From Streptomyces sp. TLI_105 (GTDB lineage Bacteria; Actinomycetota; Actinomycetes; Streptomycetales; Streptomycetaceae), in the NCBI RefSeq assembly GCF_900105415.1, contig NZ_FNSM01000001.1:682001-746000 (forward strand): a stretch of DNA of 64,000 nt, in the 5' to 3' direction. The notes beneath the pieces are model-generated. The model was not told where the DNA came from. It saw only the letters and a program-made list of their open reading frames with translations, and did not search any database. Positions 40,767 to 50,079 of this stretch are shown piece by piece. The position numbers and the translations under genes are program-made. The first letter of the stretch is position 1; each line of letters starts with the position of its first letter.

Positions 40767-43700
40767 CTAGGGCAGGGAGGCCAGCTCCCAGTCGAGGTCC
40801 CAGAGCTTGGGGCCGTCGGTGTCCGTCGGACCGCCTGTGGTGAGCACAAACTGGTCGTGGGCGGGGAGAACGGCGCACGAGGCCCCTGCCGGATGGGCTT
40901 CGACGACTCGGATGCAGTGGCCGGAGTCGGTCTGCCAGATCCGGAGGCTGCCGGCCAGGTCGACGGACACCGCGAAACGCCCGTCCTGAGTGAGGTGGGC
41001 GTCGGCCGCCCCGCCGGGAATCGGGTCGAAGGTGCGCACGCACCGGCCACTGGCCGTATCCCACAGTCGGAGTGCGGCGTTCTCACGGCCGGTGCTGCAC
41101 AAGGCGAAACGGCCGTCGGAGCTCAAGCTGACCGACATCAGCCGGCCGTTCCCGCCCATGGTGCCCACGCACTGACCGGTCCGCAGATCCCACAACCGGA
41201 CGGTGCCGTCCCAGCCCGCCGACGCCGCCGTACGGCCGTCGGGGGTGCTGCTCAGGCCGCTGACCTCAGCGGAGTGTCCGGGCATGGCGTGCAGACGGCG
41301 CGGTTCGGCCGGGGCCAGGTCCCACAGCTGAAGACTGCCGTCATAACCGCCCAGCAGGATCCGATCGTCGTCCGCCGTCCAGTGCAGGGAGCGGATCGCG
41401 TAATCGCCGCCGACGCGTCGGATCTCGCCGGTGTCCCGCTGCCAGAGACAGAGCTCGGAGCTGGTCATCTCCCCGTTGTTCACCATGAGCTTCTGGATGT
41501 CCGCCTGCACCATCAGAACCCGTGTGCCTCTGATGGCCAGGTTCCGCAGGAGCTTTCCGCCACTGAGCCGCCGGCCCTCGAGGCGGGCGCCCGTGGCGAC
41601 GTCCCACACCTGAACCCCTGCCATGTCGCCGGTGACCGCGAATCGGCCGTCGGCCGACAAGCCGACATGGTTCTGCTCCGCGGTGCCGAGCGTGCGTAGC
41701 TGGGACACGCTCCGCAGGCCGACTCGGGTGGTGTGCCGGCCCAGCTTGCGCCAAGAGGCGAGGACCTCCGGCGCCCGTTCGTAGCCGTGCTCTGCCCGCG
41801 CTTGCGTGAGCCCCTCGAGCGCGTCGGAATACCGGCCGTCCGAGATCGCGCGCTCGGCCCGGGCGACCAGTGTGCGTACCCGCTGCGCGGTGCTGTTCAG
41901 ATCGGACTGCGGGCGGGGCCGGCTGATCTGCGCGCTGGCGTGATAGGCGCCGGGCAGCTCCCAGAAGCGCAATGTATGGTCCTTGCCCAAGGAGAGGCCG
42001 AACCTTTCGCCCCCGGGAACATCGGGAAGCGTGACGAACCGCACGTCGCACACGTCACCGTCATGACCGCGGAACGTGCGGACGCAGCGGCCGGTGCGCA
42101 GATCCCAGTAGCGAACGGTCTGGTCTCTGGCCCCCGAAAGCAGGAACCGGCTGTCGGACCGCAACGCCAGGTTGTCCACCCCTTCGGTGTGTCCCCTCAT
42201 GACCCGGACACAGCGGCCCTGCTCCAGGTCCCAGACGCGGATCGTGGTGTCGAGGATTCCCGCCGAGACCATGAGGCGTCCGTCGGCGCTGAGGCACAGG
42301 GCGTTCATCGAGAAGGGCTGCCCGGCGACGAACTGCCTGAGGCACCGGCCGGAGGCCACGTCCCACAGCCACGCCGTGCCGTACATGGCGCTGCTGGACA
42401 CCACTCTGCGACCGTCGGGGCTCATCGCGAGGGACACCGAGTTCTGCTCCGGCTCGCCGACGGCCGCCAGGAGTGTGCTGTTGCGCAGGTCCCAGACCTG
42501 GACCGTCCCGTCGGAGGCGGTCCAGGCCCCGACGCTGCCGTCATGGGACACGCGCACCGCGGTTTGATTGATCCTCTCTTCGCGCACCCGAGTGCCCTCG
42601 AAGACCTGGACACAGCGCTCCCGTGGGATGTCCCAGAGCCGCACGTCGCCGTCGAATCCGGCGGTGAGGGCGTAGCGGCCGTCAGGGGTGACGTCCACGT
42701 CGTGCACCGGCCCGGAGTGCCCGGACAGGGCGAACAGACGGCCCTTCTCCTGGTCGGCGGATTTCCAGACGATCACGCTGCCGCTGCCGTGCCCGGCAAC
42801 GATGACGCCCGCGTCCGGCGTGGCGCGGAGCGCCCCCTCCTTGTGGTTCAGCGGCCTTCCGGGCGGCATGGGGGGCAATCCAGGGCGGTCCCTTTCCGGC
42901 CAGCGCTGCCAGGGCATCGGCAGCGTCGCGGCACACCCGGCCTTGACGACCTCTCCCGCCGCAATCGCCTGCAGAGCGGCACGGGCCTCCGGTTCGGCCG
43001 GTCCGTCGCCGTGCTCGGCCAGCGACGCGCAGGCCGCATCGACGTCGCCTCGTTCCATGTGCACCAGCGCGAGCAGATGGCGTTGCCGCCCGCCGGGCCC
43101 GGTCTCCGGCCCGAGCCCTTCGAGTTCGGCGAGCATGCTCTCGTCGCTGATCTCGCCGCGCCGCCAACGGCGCATCCCCGCGTTGTACGTGCTCTGCGGA
43201 TGCCGTGGATCCGCCTCCAGGGCCTGGACGAACAGCTTGTCCGCCTCGGCGGGCCGGTCGAGGTCGAGCAGGGAGAGGGCCCGGTTGTTGAGCTCGTCGG
43301 CGCGCAGATCGGCCGGCACCGGTTCCGGCCGTGGGTACGGCCGGCCGGTCGCGCTCCGGTGGATCTCCACGAGTTCGGCGGCCACCTCGGCCATGGTGCC
43401 CGGCCGGTCGGCTGGATCTCTTTCGAGACAGCGGCCGAGCAGCGCGGCGAGACCGGCCGGCATCTCGGGGAGCCCGGGCCTGCCGCCCGGTCCGTCGGCG
43501 AGGTACTCCGCCAGTGCCCGGCCGGCCTCGTCTCCCCTCGGCCAGGTGCGCCGGCCGGTGAACACCTGGAGCACGGACGTGGCGTAGCTGTAGATGTCGG
43601 TGCGACGGCTCAGCGCACGATTGGCCAGCTGTTCCGGGGACGCGTACTCCCGCGTCAGACCGGCACGGCCCACCAGGACGCTGTCGGCGTCCCCCGCGTC

Positions 43701-44279
43701 CCGTCCGTCACCGAGGGAAGCGGCCGCCGGTCCGGGGGCACCGGTGCGGGCTCTGGCCAGTCCGAAGTCGGTGACCTTGACGATGATGTCGCCGCCCGCG
43801 GTGTCGATCAGGACGTTCGCCGGTTTGACGTCCTGGTGCACCAGCCTGTTGCGGTGGGCGTGCTCCAGGCCCCAGGCGAACTGGATCGCCACGTCCAGGG
43901 CGCGCCGCACGGCCTCTGCGGGAGCCAGACCCCGGAGGATCCGGCCGCTCGCGATCCAGCTGTGGAGGTTGCCGTCCGGGACGTACTCGGCGAAGACGGT
44001 CGGAAGACCGTCGAGCCTGCGGACATAATGGCAGCCGCAGATGTTCGGGTGGAGTCCCAGGTTCACCCAGGCCTCCGCCTCGCTGACGAACTGCCGCTCG
44101 TCCCGGCTCCGCGACGCGTCCCGGAAGGGACGCTTCGCGGCCAGATCGATGCCCCATTGAAGGTGCCTGACCTGGTAGACGATCCCCATCCCGCCCTTCC
44201 CGGCCACCCCCACCACCCGGTACCGGTCGTCGATGACCTCGCCTGTCCGCCACTCGGGGAACTGCTCGGGCGCTTGCAT
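40767..44279 (-). CDS. Ser/Thr protein kinase with WD40 propellers
   Basis: A 1,170-residue PkwA-like kinase. The kinase domain (about 1-300) has glycine loop GKGGMG, Lys49 in AAKR, HQDVKPANVL at 138-147 (Arg of HRD is Gln), DFG at 161-163 and EYASPEQ. No transmembrane segment follows. A TPR-like stretch (LNNRALSLLDLDRPAEADKLF) leads to two blocks of WD40 repeats, about 480-780 and 860-1170, separated by a helical linker. There are about a dozen repeats ending in VWD/LWD. The WD40 parts probably bind partners. The ATG at 44279 lies 1 nt from the stop of the FHA gene, so the pair is coupled. The TAG stop lies in a CTAG where two IS elements inserted; the protein end remains intact. Confidence 0.9.
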   Translation of the reverse strand: MQAPEQFPEWRTGEVIDDRYRVVGVAGKGGMGIVYQVRHLQWGIDLAAKRPFRDASRSRDERQFVSEAEAWVNLGLHPNICGCHYVRRLDGLPTVFAEYVPDGNLHSWIASGRILRGLAPAEAVRRALDVAIQFAWGLEHAHRNRLVHQDVKPANVLIDTAGGDIIVKVTDFGLARARTGAPGPAAASLGDGRDAGDADSVLVGRAGLTREYASPEQLANRALSRRTDIYSYATSVLQVFTGRRTWPRGDEAGRALAEYLADGPGGRPGLPEMPAGLAALLGRCLERDPADRPGTMAEVAAELVEIHRSATGRPYPRPEPVPADLRADELNNRALSLLDLDRPAEADKLFVQALEADPRHPQSTYNAGMRRWRRGEISDESMLAELEGLGPETGPGGRQRHLLALVHMERGDVDAACASLAEHGDGPAEPEARAALQAIAAGEVVKAGCAATLPMPWQRWPERDRPGLPPMPPGRPLNHKEGALRATPDAGVIVAGHGSGSVIVWKSADQEKGRLFALSGHSGPVHDVDVTPDGRYALTAGFDGDVRLWDIPRERCVQVFEGTRVREERINQTAVRVSHDGSVGAWTASDGTVQVWDLRNSTLLAAVGEPEQNSVSLAMSPDGRRVVSSSAMYGTAWLWDVASGRCLRQFVAGQPFSMNALCLSADGRLMVSAGILDTTIRVWDLEQGRCVRVMRGHTEGVDNLALRSDSRFLLSGARDQTVRYWDLRTGRCVRTFRGHDGDVCDVRFVTLPDVPGGERFGLSLGKDHTLRFWELPGAYHASAQISRPRPQSDLNSTAQRVRTLVARAERAISDGRYSDALEGLTQARAEHGYERAPEVLASWRKLGRHTTRVGLRSVSQLRTLGTAEQNHVGLSADGRFAVTGDMAGVQVWDVATGARLEGRRLSGGKLLRNLAIRGTRVLMVQADIQKLMVNNGEMTSSELCLWQRDTGEIRRVGGDYAIRSLHWTADDDRILLGGYDGSLQLWDLAPAEPRRLHAMPGHSAEVSGLSSTPDGRTAASAGWDGTVRLWDLRTGQCVGTMGGNGRLMSVSLSSDGRFALCSTGRENAALRLWDTASGRCVRTFDPIPGGAADAHLTQDGRFAVSVDLAGSLRIWQTDSGHCIRVVEAHPAGASCAVLPAHDQFVLTTGGPTDTDGPKLWDLDWELASLP

Positions 44280-44280
44280 G

Positions 44281-45120
44281 TCAGGCCTCCTCGCCGAGTA
44301 CGTACAGGTCTTGGGGCAGCAGGGTCGCGCTCTTCAGCAACGCCTGGATCAGGTTGTGGTTGAGGGTGTTGCCCACGGGCTCGCCGACCCCTTCCTCCCG
44401 CAGCAGTCCGGCCACGGGGTCGCGGCCGCTCGCGAGGCGCTTGCGGACCGTGGCGACCGTGTGCTCGGCGATCCTCGCCGTCCAGGTGCGCTGGGGTGCG
44501 GCACGGGACAGATCATCGGCCACCTGCTTCCACGACGCGGGCTGGGGATAGCGCTCCTGGCGCAGATACCGCTGAGCCAACGCGATGAGCACAAGGCGCT
44601 CGGTGTTGCTCAGGTCGTATACGTCGTCCGTGGCCGTGGTTCCCTCCGAGTCGCCGTCGTCGACGGTGGCCGGGTACCCGACGATGTGCACCTCCAGGAG
44701 GTGGGACCTGCGGTGGGGGGTCTCGATGAGCAGCGCCGAGTAGCCGGGGGACATCGCCCGTTCATGGCCGCGAAGCAGCGCTTCGGCGCCCGGCAGTTGG
44801 ATCGGGCGTCGTCCCTCGTTCCGCAGCCACCACTGCTGCCCGTCGCACTTGAAGACCCCTTGCAGTCGGCTCACATACGGGTCGTCTGCACCGATGGGCA
44901 CATGGACGTCGTCCGCGGCGCGCCCGAAGTGCAGAGTGAACTTCCGTGGCGGGACGGCGAATCCGCTCTGCGTGGACTTCACGAAGATGGTCCCCGGCGG
45001 AGCCTTGGGCAGGCAGCCCGAAAGCGTCGGCATCGTTTCCGGCAGTACTTGTGGAACGAATTCCCGGATCTGCACATCCACCCCTGTGGTCCGAACCTGC
45101 ACCGTCCTTCTGGCCGCCAC
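44281..45120 (-). CDS. FHA-like protein with C-terminal helical domain
   Basis: A 279-residue soluble protein. Residues about 60-150 look like an FHA phosphothreonine-binding domain: FGR (65-67), VSRLQ at 83-87 where typical FHA has SxxH, and NEG at 101-103. The C-terminal 110 residues are helical (LSNTERLVLIALAQRYLRQER, TVATVRKRLASG) and resemble a winged helix found in actinobacterial FHA proteins next to kinases. It is encoded directly before the kinase with a 1-nt gap, so it is a likely partner or substrate-reader of that kinase. The ATG at 45120 is the first start in frame. FHA identity is moderately sure; DNA binding by the tail is a guess. Confidence 0.72.
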   Translation of the reverse strand: MAARRTVQVRTTGVDVQIREFVPQVLPETMPTLSGCLPKAPPGTIFVKSTQSGFAVPPRKFTLHFGRAADDVHVPIGADDPYVSRLQGVFKCDGQQWWLRNEGRRPIQLPGAEALLRGHERAMSPGYSALLIETPHRRSHLLEVHIVGYPATVDDGDSEGTTATDDVYDLSNTERLVLIALAQRYLRQERYPQPASWKQVADDLSRAAPQRTWTARIAEHTVATVRKRLASGRDPVAGLLREEGVGEPVGNTLNHNLIQALLKSATLLPQDLYVLGEEA

Positions 45121-45242
45121 CGTATGGTGCCCGTTTCGGGACCAGTCCCGAGCATGGTTCGGTAACCCGTCACAGCCCTCTCACCGGCGTGCGCCGAAGC
45201 GCTTCGGTACTGGTCCCGGGCGACCGGTGCTCCGATTTCGGC

Positions 45243-45404
45243 ATGCAGCAGGCGAAGAAGCACGTTCCGAAGAACGATGGTGGCAGGCATACGGCGGCCC
45301 GACGACTGTGGGAGACCGCGAGCGATGAACTCGTGCGCTGGGCGGTGAAGTTGTCGACGACCGGGATCATGGCCTGGGTGACCTACTGGATCGACCACCA
45401 CTGA
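45243..45404 (+). CDS. Small hypothetical protein (53 aa)
   Basis: A 53-residue frame starting with ATG at 45243, divergent from the FHA/kinase pair (122 bp between starts). It begins with a basic stretch (MQQAKKHVPKND), and has an amphipathic region (ARRLWETASDELVRWAVKL) and a short hydrophobic stretch (GIMAWVTYWI) near the end, so membrane association is possible. No ribosome binding site is obvious and I do not recognise a family. Codon pattern is compatible with a gene but not decisive. Confidence 0.35.
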   Translation: MQQAKKHVPKNDGGRHTAARRLWETASDELVRWAVKLSTTGIMAWVTYWIDHH

Positions 45405-45435
45405 GGACGGGAACCGGCCCTGGACGCGGCCGGCC

Positions 45436-45480
45436 CGGCGTAGCCGAGGCCGGCGTAGCCGAGGCCGGCGTAGCCGAGGC
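45436..45480. repeat. Three tandem 15-bp repeats
   Basis: The unit CGGCGTAGCCGAGGC occurs three times without change at 45436-45450, 45451-45465 and 45466-45480. It lies in non-coding sequence after the small frame. It is a candidate strand-slippage locus. Confidence 0.85.
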
Positions 45481-45641
45481 CGGCTCACCCGGTGAGCTGG
45501 GCGGTGCAGGCACCGTCGCCCGGTCCATGGACGTCAGGTCCAGGCACATACATCAGCAGGAAAGCCTGCTGGTCATACGGCCACCGAGGCGTTCCCGTGT
45601 TCCGGGGGAACGCCTCGGAGGCGTACCGGCACCGGGGACGG

Positions 45642-46073
45642 TCCGCCGCCGTCATCACGGCGGGCGAGTACACCGTGGCCGCCGCCGAGCACGGGCTCGC
45701 GACCGGCTTCGGCGACGGGTCCCCGGTCGCCGGGGTGCAGCTGCGCTTCCTGGGCGGGGCCATCGCGCGGGTCACGGGCGGGGCCACGGCCTTCGCCCCC
45801 CCGGCAGAGCCGGATCATGGCCCACCTCTCCGCCGTCTACGCCGACCCGGCGAGGCCGACCCGCACACGGGCCGGGGCGAGGAGTTCACGGCCGCCGTGC
45901 GGCAGTCCGACACGGCGCCCACGTCAGCTTCCTCAGGGACGTGGATCAGGAGCAGATCCGGGAGGCGGTCTTCCCGGGTGCCACGGGGGAACGGCTCGCC
46001 CCGGGTCATGGCGGAGTACGACCCGGCCGACCTGTTCCGTTCCCACCGCGGCATCCTGCCCGCGGCCTCGTGA
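45642..46073 (+). pseudogene. FAD-linked oxidase (BBE-type) remnant
   Basis: Pieces of a berberine-bridge-type FAD oxidase appear in order but in different frames. AEHGLATGFGDGSPV, from the FAD domain, is fused directly to QLRFLGGAIARVTGGATAFA from the C-terminal half. MAHLSAVYADPARP comes next in a second frame, DVDQEQIREAVFPGATGERLA in a third, and VMAEYDPADLFRSHRGILPA (the BBE motif) closes in the first frame. A large internal deletion and at least three frameshifts make this a clear pseudogene. Confidence 0.82.
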
Positions 46074-46133
46074 GTCCTGTCCCCGGGCGCGGTCGCACCC
46101 GGGGAGCCGCTGAAGGCAGGCCCGCTTCGGGGG

Positions 46134-46631
46134 CTAGAACGCGATCCATTCCGTGGACGTGGTGACCTCTCGCAGGATGTCCGGGAGCGGCTCGATGCCG
46201 ACGCCCGGGCCCGTCGGGACGTCGAGGTGGCCGTCCGCGAGGACGAACGGCTCCGTGATGTCCGTGGCGAAGTAGCGGTGGGAGCCCGAGGCGTCGCCGG
46301 GGAGGGTGAAGCCCGGGAGGGCGGCGAGGGCGACGTTGGCGGCGCGGCCGATGCCGGTCTCCAGCATGCCGCCGCACCAGACGGGGATCCCGTGGGCGCG
46401 GGCGATGTCGTGGATGCGGCGGGCTTCGAGGTAGCCGCCGACTCGGGCCGGCTTGACGTTGATGACGGAGCAGGCTCCGAGGGAGATGGCCGCGGCGGCG
46501 TCGGCGGCCGACTCGATGGACTCGTCCAGGCAGATCGGGGTGCGCAGCAGCTTGGCGAGCTGGGCGTGCTGGACCATGTCGTCGTTGGCGAGGGGCTGTT
46601 CGATCAGCAGCAGGCCGAAGTCGTCGAGCAC
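46134..46631 (-). pseudogene. o-Succinylbenzoate synthase/N-acylamino acid racemase fragment
   Basis: The C-terminal 165 residues of an enolase-superfamily enzyme of the MenC/N-acylamino acid racemase type: LLLIEQPLANDD (metal ligand Glu), ICLDESI (metal ligand), VINVKPARVGGYLEARRIHD (catalytic Lys), and PVWCGGMLETGIGRAAN. A full protein has about 370 residues; the N-terminal capping domain and half the barrel are missing. The frame is clean from GTG 46631 to the stop, but this fragment cannot form the barrel. Upstream sequence is unrelated. Confidence 0.82.
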
Positions 46632-46734
46632 CCGGCTGAGGCTCCGTGGGGGGGTGCGTCGACATGTGCCTGATCATCTCCGCAGGTTAGGACGCGCGCG
46701 GCCCTGCGATGTGGTGCGTGCGGACGAGGATGGG

Positions 46735-47436
46735 TCAGCCGATTCGTTCGCCGGTACGAACTCCGCTCGTGGGGCGCCACAGGCGGGCGACGGCGGCTTC
46801 GGCGAGGGCGTCGGTCGAGTCGACCAGCGGCAGCACGCGGGCGGCCGCCCCGCTGACCAGCGGGATCTCCGTGCAGGCGGCGACGACCGCCTGGTCCCCC
46901 TGCCCCTGGAGGCTCTCGGCCGCGGTGGCGATCCAGCGCTCGGGCCCGGTGGGGTCGGCACCGCCCATGACCGCGCGGATGGCGGCGTCCACGTACTCCT
47001 CCTGTACGGAGGCGGGCACCTGGACGACGTCGAGCCCGAGCCGGGCGCCGGCCCGCTCGTACAGCCCGGTCAGCCGCGTGCCCCGGGTCGCCAGAACACC
47101 CACGCGTTCGAGCCCGTGCACCCGGCGGGCCGCTGTTTCGAGGGCGGCCCTGATCATGTCGAGGACTCCGGCGCCAGTGGCCCCGGACAGCTGCTCCACG
47201 TAAGCGTGCGCGGTGTTGCAGGGGACGGCGATGCAGCTCACTCCGGCGCGCTGGAGCCAGCGGGCGCCCTCGGCGAGGGCGGGCACGGGGGACGGCCCTT
47301 CGCCGAGCAGCGCCGCGGTCCGGTCGGGGACGGCCGGATCCGCCCACACGAGGACGGGCAGATGCGCTTGGTCGGAACCGGCCGGGGTGCGCTGGACGAG
47401 CCGTCGGTAGAAGTCGGCCGTGGCGAGCGCTCCCAT
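46735..47436 (-). CDS. Aspartate/glutamate racemase-family protein, start region damaged
   Basis: A 233-residue protein of the Asp/Glu racemase family. The two catalytic Cys are in VPCNTAHAY and AACTEIPL; GVLATRGT starts the second half-domain. Family members begin with a strand such as LGxLGGMGP before ATADFY. Here codons for ILGGMGALATADFY are present, but the only start in frame is the ATG inside GGMG at 47436, with no ribosome binding site. The first strand would be left untranslated. The gene is either very recently broken or starts at a non-standard codon. It lies among other damaged genes. Confidence 0.65.
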   Translation of the reverse strand: MGALATADFYRRLVQRTPAGSDQAHLPVLVWADPAVPDRTAALLGEGPSPVPALAEGARWLQRAGVSCIAVPCNTAHAYVEQLSGATGAGVLDMIRAALETAARRVHGLERVGVLATRGTRLTGLYERAGARLGLDVVQVPASVQEEYVDAAIRAVMGGADPTGPERWIATAAESLQGQGDQAVVAACTEIPLVSGAAARVLPLVDSTDALAEAAVARLWRPTSGVRTGERIG

Positions 47437-48091
47437 CCCGCCGAGGATGTCGAGGGCGGGGCGGGCGGGGCGGGTGACGTGGCGCGTAGGGGGGGTGCAT
47501 GTACGGGGCGGCCTTTCCGTTCTTCGTTCTCCCGCCGTCGTCCGCAGGTCTCGACGCGATCGTCGTCCGATCGGAACGGCGGGATGTCGTCGCCGACACC
47601 GAAAGATCCGGCCGGGATCGGTACGGCCCGCCGGAGCGTCCCCTCACCGGACGACGGGTTCGGTGCGGCGGACGAAGAGCACGCCCCAGAGCTGTGCCGG
47701 AGACCGGGCCCCGGCGCCCGGGAGCCGATTTGACTGGCGTCCGGCCCCGCCCCTGCCCTGCCGGGCCCGCTGATCGCCCACGCGAAGGTCCGTCTCCGGC
47801 GGCTCGGCGGGGAACCTCTCCGCTCTCGTCACGGCACGCGACACGGCCCGGCGCGGGCGGGGCCCCGGACCGTACGACCGGGTCCGGTCCGCCGTGTCGG
47901 ACCAGGCCCACTCGTCCATCGGCAACACCCTGCGCATCATCGACGTCGAGCCCTTCGACCGCGCCGCCCTCCTCTACCGCGACCCGCACCTGGCCAGGGC
48001 CGCCCCCACGCAGGACGCCTCCTACCTCGACGCCCTTCACACGGACGACTCCACCCGGTGGAACCCGAGCCGCCCGCCGGGGTCGTGCCGC
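47437..48091. other. 655-bp region, no recognisable gene
   Basis: Between the racemase and the LacI gene. A short plus-strand frame from GTG 47894 (RIIDVEPFDRAALLYRDPHLARA) has a plausible composition but no family signature and no good ribosome binding site. Nothing else stands out; probably more of the decayed zone. Confidence 0.45.
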
Positions 48092-49135
48092 TCAGCTCCC
48101 GATCGGTACCTGCCCGGCGGGGTGCGCAAGCCGTTCGCTGGAGCCGCGGACCACCAGACGGGTGGGGACCATGATGGTCCGGGCACGGGTGCGGTCGCCG
48201 TCCAGGCGGGCGAGGGCGGTCCTGGCCGCCGCCTCGCCGATGGCCGCCGGGTCCTGGGCCACGACGGTCAGGGCCGGTTCGAGGACATCGGCGAGCGGGA
48301 GGTCGTCGAAGGTGACCAGGGCGATGTCCTTGCGTCCCGCGCGGGTGAGCTGGGCGATGACCCCGAGGGCCATGATGTTGTTCGCCGCGAACAGGGCGGT
48401 GGGGGGATGCGGCAGGTCGAGGAGCGCGGTGGTCTCGGCGGCGGCCGCGTCCTGACTGTGGGCGCCCGTCACCAGGGCCTGGTCGTAGGGCAGGCCGGCC
48501 TCGGCGAGCGCCGAGCGGTATCCGGCGAGCCGCTCGCGCCGGGTGTAGAGCTTGGCGGGGAGGTCTCCGATGAAGCCGATGCGGCGGTGGCCGCGGGCGA
48601 TGAGGTGGGAGATGCCCTCGTGGACGCCGGTCCGGTTGGAGCTGACGACGCAGTCGGCGGACAGTCCGACGCCCGGCCGGTCGAGGAACACCACCGGCAG
48701 ACCGGCCGTGCGTGCCGCCTTGAGATGGCCGTGGTCGGCTCCGAAGGCGGGGACGACCATCAGCATGCTGACGCGCCGGGCGAGGAAGGTCTGGATCAAC
48801 GCCCTTTCCCGGTCCGGGTCTTCGGCCGACGAGCCCATGAGCAGGGTGAGCCCTCGGTTGCGTACGAGGTCCTCCACGCCGCCGGCGACGGTTCCGAAGA
48901 AGGGGTTGCCGAGGTCGGGCACGACCAGGCCGACGGTGGTGTCGGGGCCTCCGACCCGGATGTTGCGGGCCATCAGGTTCGGCTGGAAGCCGAGCTTCGC
49001 GACCGCGGCGAGCACGCGTTCGCGGGTCTCCGGGGAACTGGGCCCGTCCTCGTTGAGCACCCGGGACACCGTCTTGGCGCTGACGCCCACTTCCCTGGCG
49101 ACATCGGCCAGTGTGGGGCGGCGGTTCGCGGCCAT
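48092..49135 (-). CDS. LacI-family repressor of the fructan locus
   Basis: A 347-residue LacI/GalR regulator. The N-terminal HTH and hinge (TLADVAREVGVSAKTVSRVLN, residues 8-28, then ARNIRVGG) precede a periplasmic-binding-protein-like sugar domain (TVGLVVPDLGNPFFGTVAGG, DRPGVGLSADCVVSSNRTG). It follows the ABC transporter genes on the same strand, separated by a terminator. Repeated TGTCATCG-TGACA palindromes before the transporter, kinase and levanase genes have the size and symmetry of LacI-family operators, so this is probably their repressor. The inducer may be fructose or a fructo-oligosaccharide. Confidence 0.9.
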   Translation of the reverse strand: MAANRRPTLADVAREVGVSAKTVSRVLNEDGPSSPETRERVLAAVAKLGFQPNLMARNIRVGGPDTTVGLVVPDLGNPFFGTVAGGVEDLVRNRGLTLLMGSSAEDPDRERALIQTFLARRVSMLMVVPAFGADHGHLKAARTAGLPVVFLDRPGVGLSADCVVSSNRTGVHEGISHLIARGHRRIGFIGDLPAKLYTRRERLAGYRSALAEAGLPYDQALVTGAHSQDAAAAETTALLDLPHPPTALFAANNIMALGVIAQLTRAGRKDIALVTFDDLPLADVLEPALTVVAQDPAAIGEAAARTALARLDGDRTRARTIMVPTRLVVRGSSERLAHPAGQVPIGS

Positions 49136-49159
49136 GTACCACCGTTCCTGTGCGTTCGT

Positions 49160-49190
49160 CGGGCCCGGCCCCTGCCCGGGGCCGGGCCCG
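49160..49190. terminator. Hairpin terminator after the sugar ABC operon
   Basis: CGGGCCCGGCCCC (49160-49172) pairs perfectly with 49178-49190 across a 5-nt loop. It lies between the ATPase stop at 49246 and the LacI start at 49135, both on the minus strand, so it should largely separate the repressor from the operon. Confidence 0.75.
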
Positions 49191-49245
49191 CTGTCCTGAC
49201 CGTGCGACGACCCCGTGGTCTGCGCGGCGTCGTACCCGCGGTGAC

Positions 49246-50075
<830 letters not shown>

Positions 50076-50079
<4 letters not shown>

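Noticed and set aside
38444..40770. Composite transposon made of the two IS elements
   Set aside because: The elements belong to different families, share no ends and enclose no gene. They are independent insertions.
41733..44363. 876-codon plus-strand frame opposite the kinase
   Set aside because: Shadow of the WD40 kinase coding strand; no recognisable motif.
45436..45480. CRISPR-like array
   Set aside because: Repeats are 15 bp, directly adjacent and without spacers; no cas genes are nearby.
47894..48091. Possible plus-strand gene starting at 47894
   Set aside because: The first 25 codons look plausible, but the frame runs into the antisense of the LacI gene and no family or ribosome binding site supports it.
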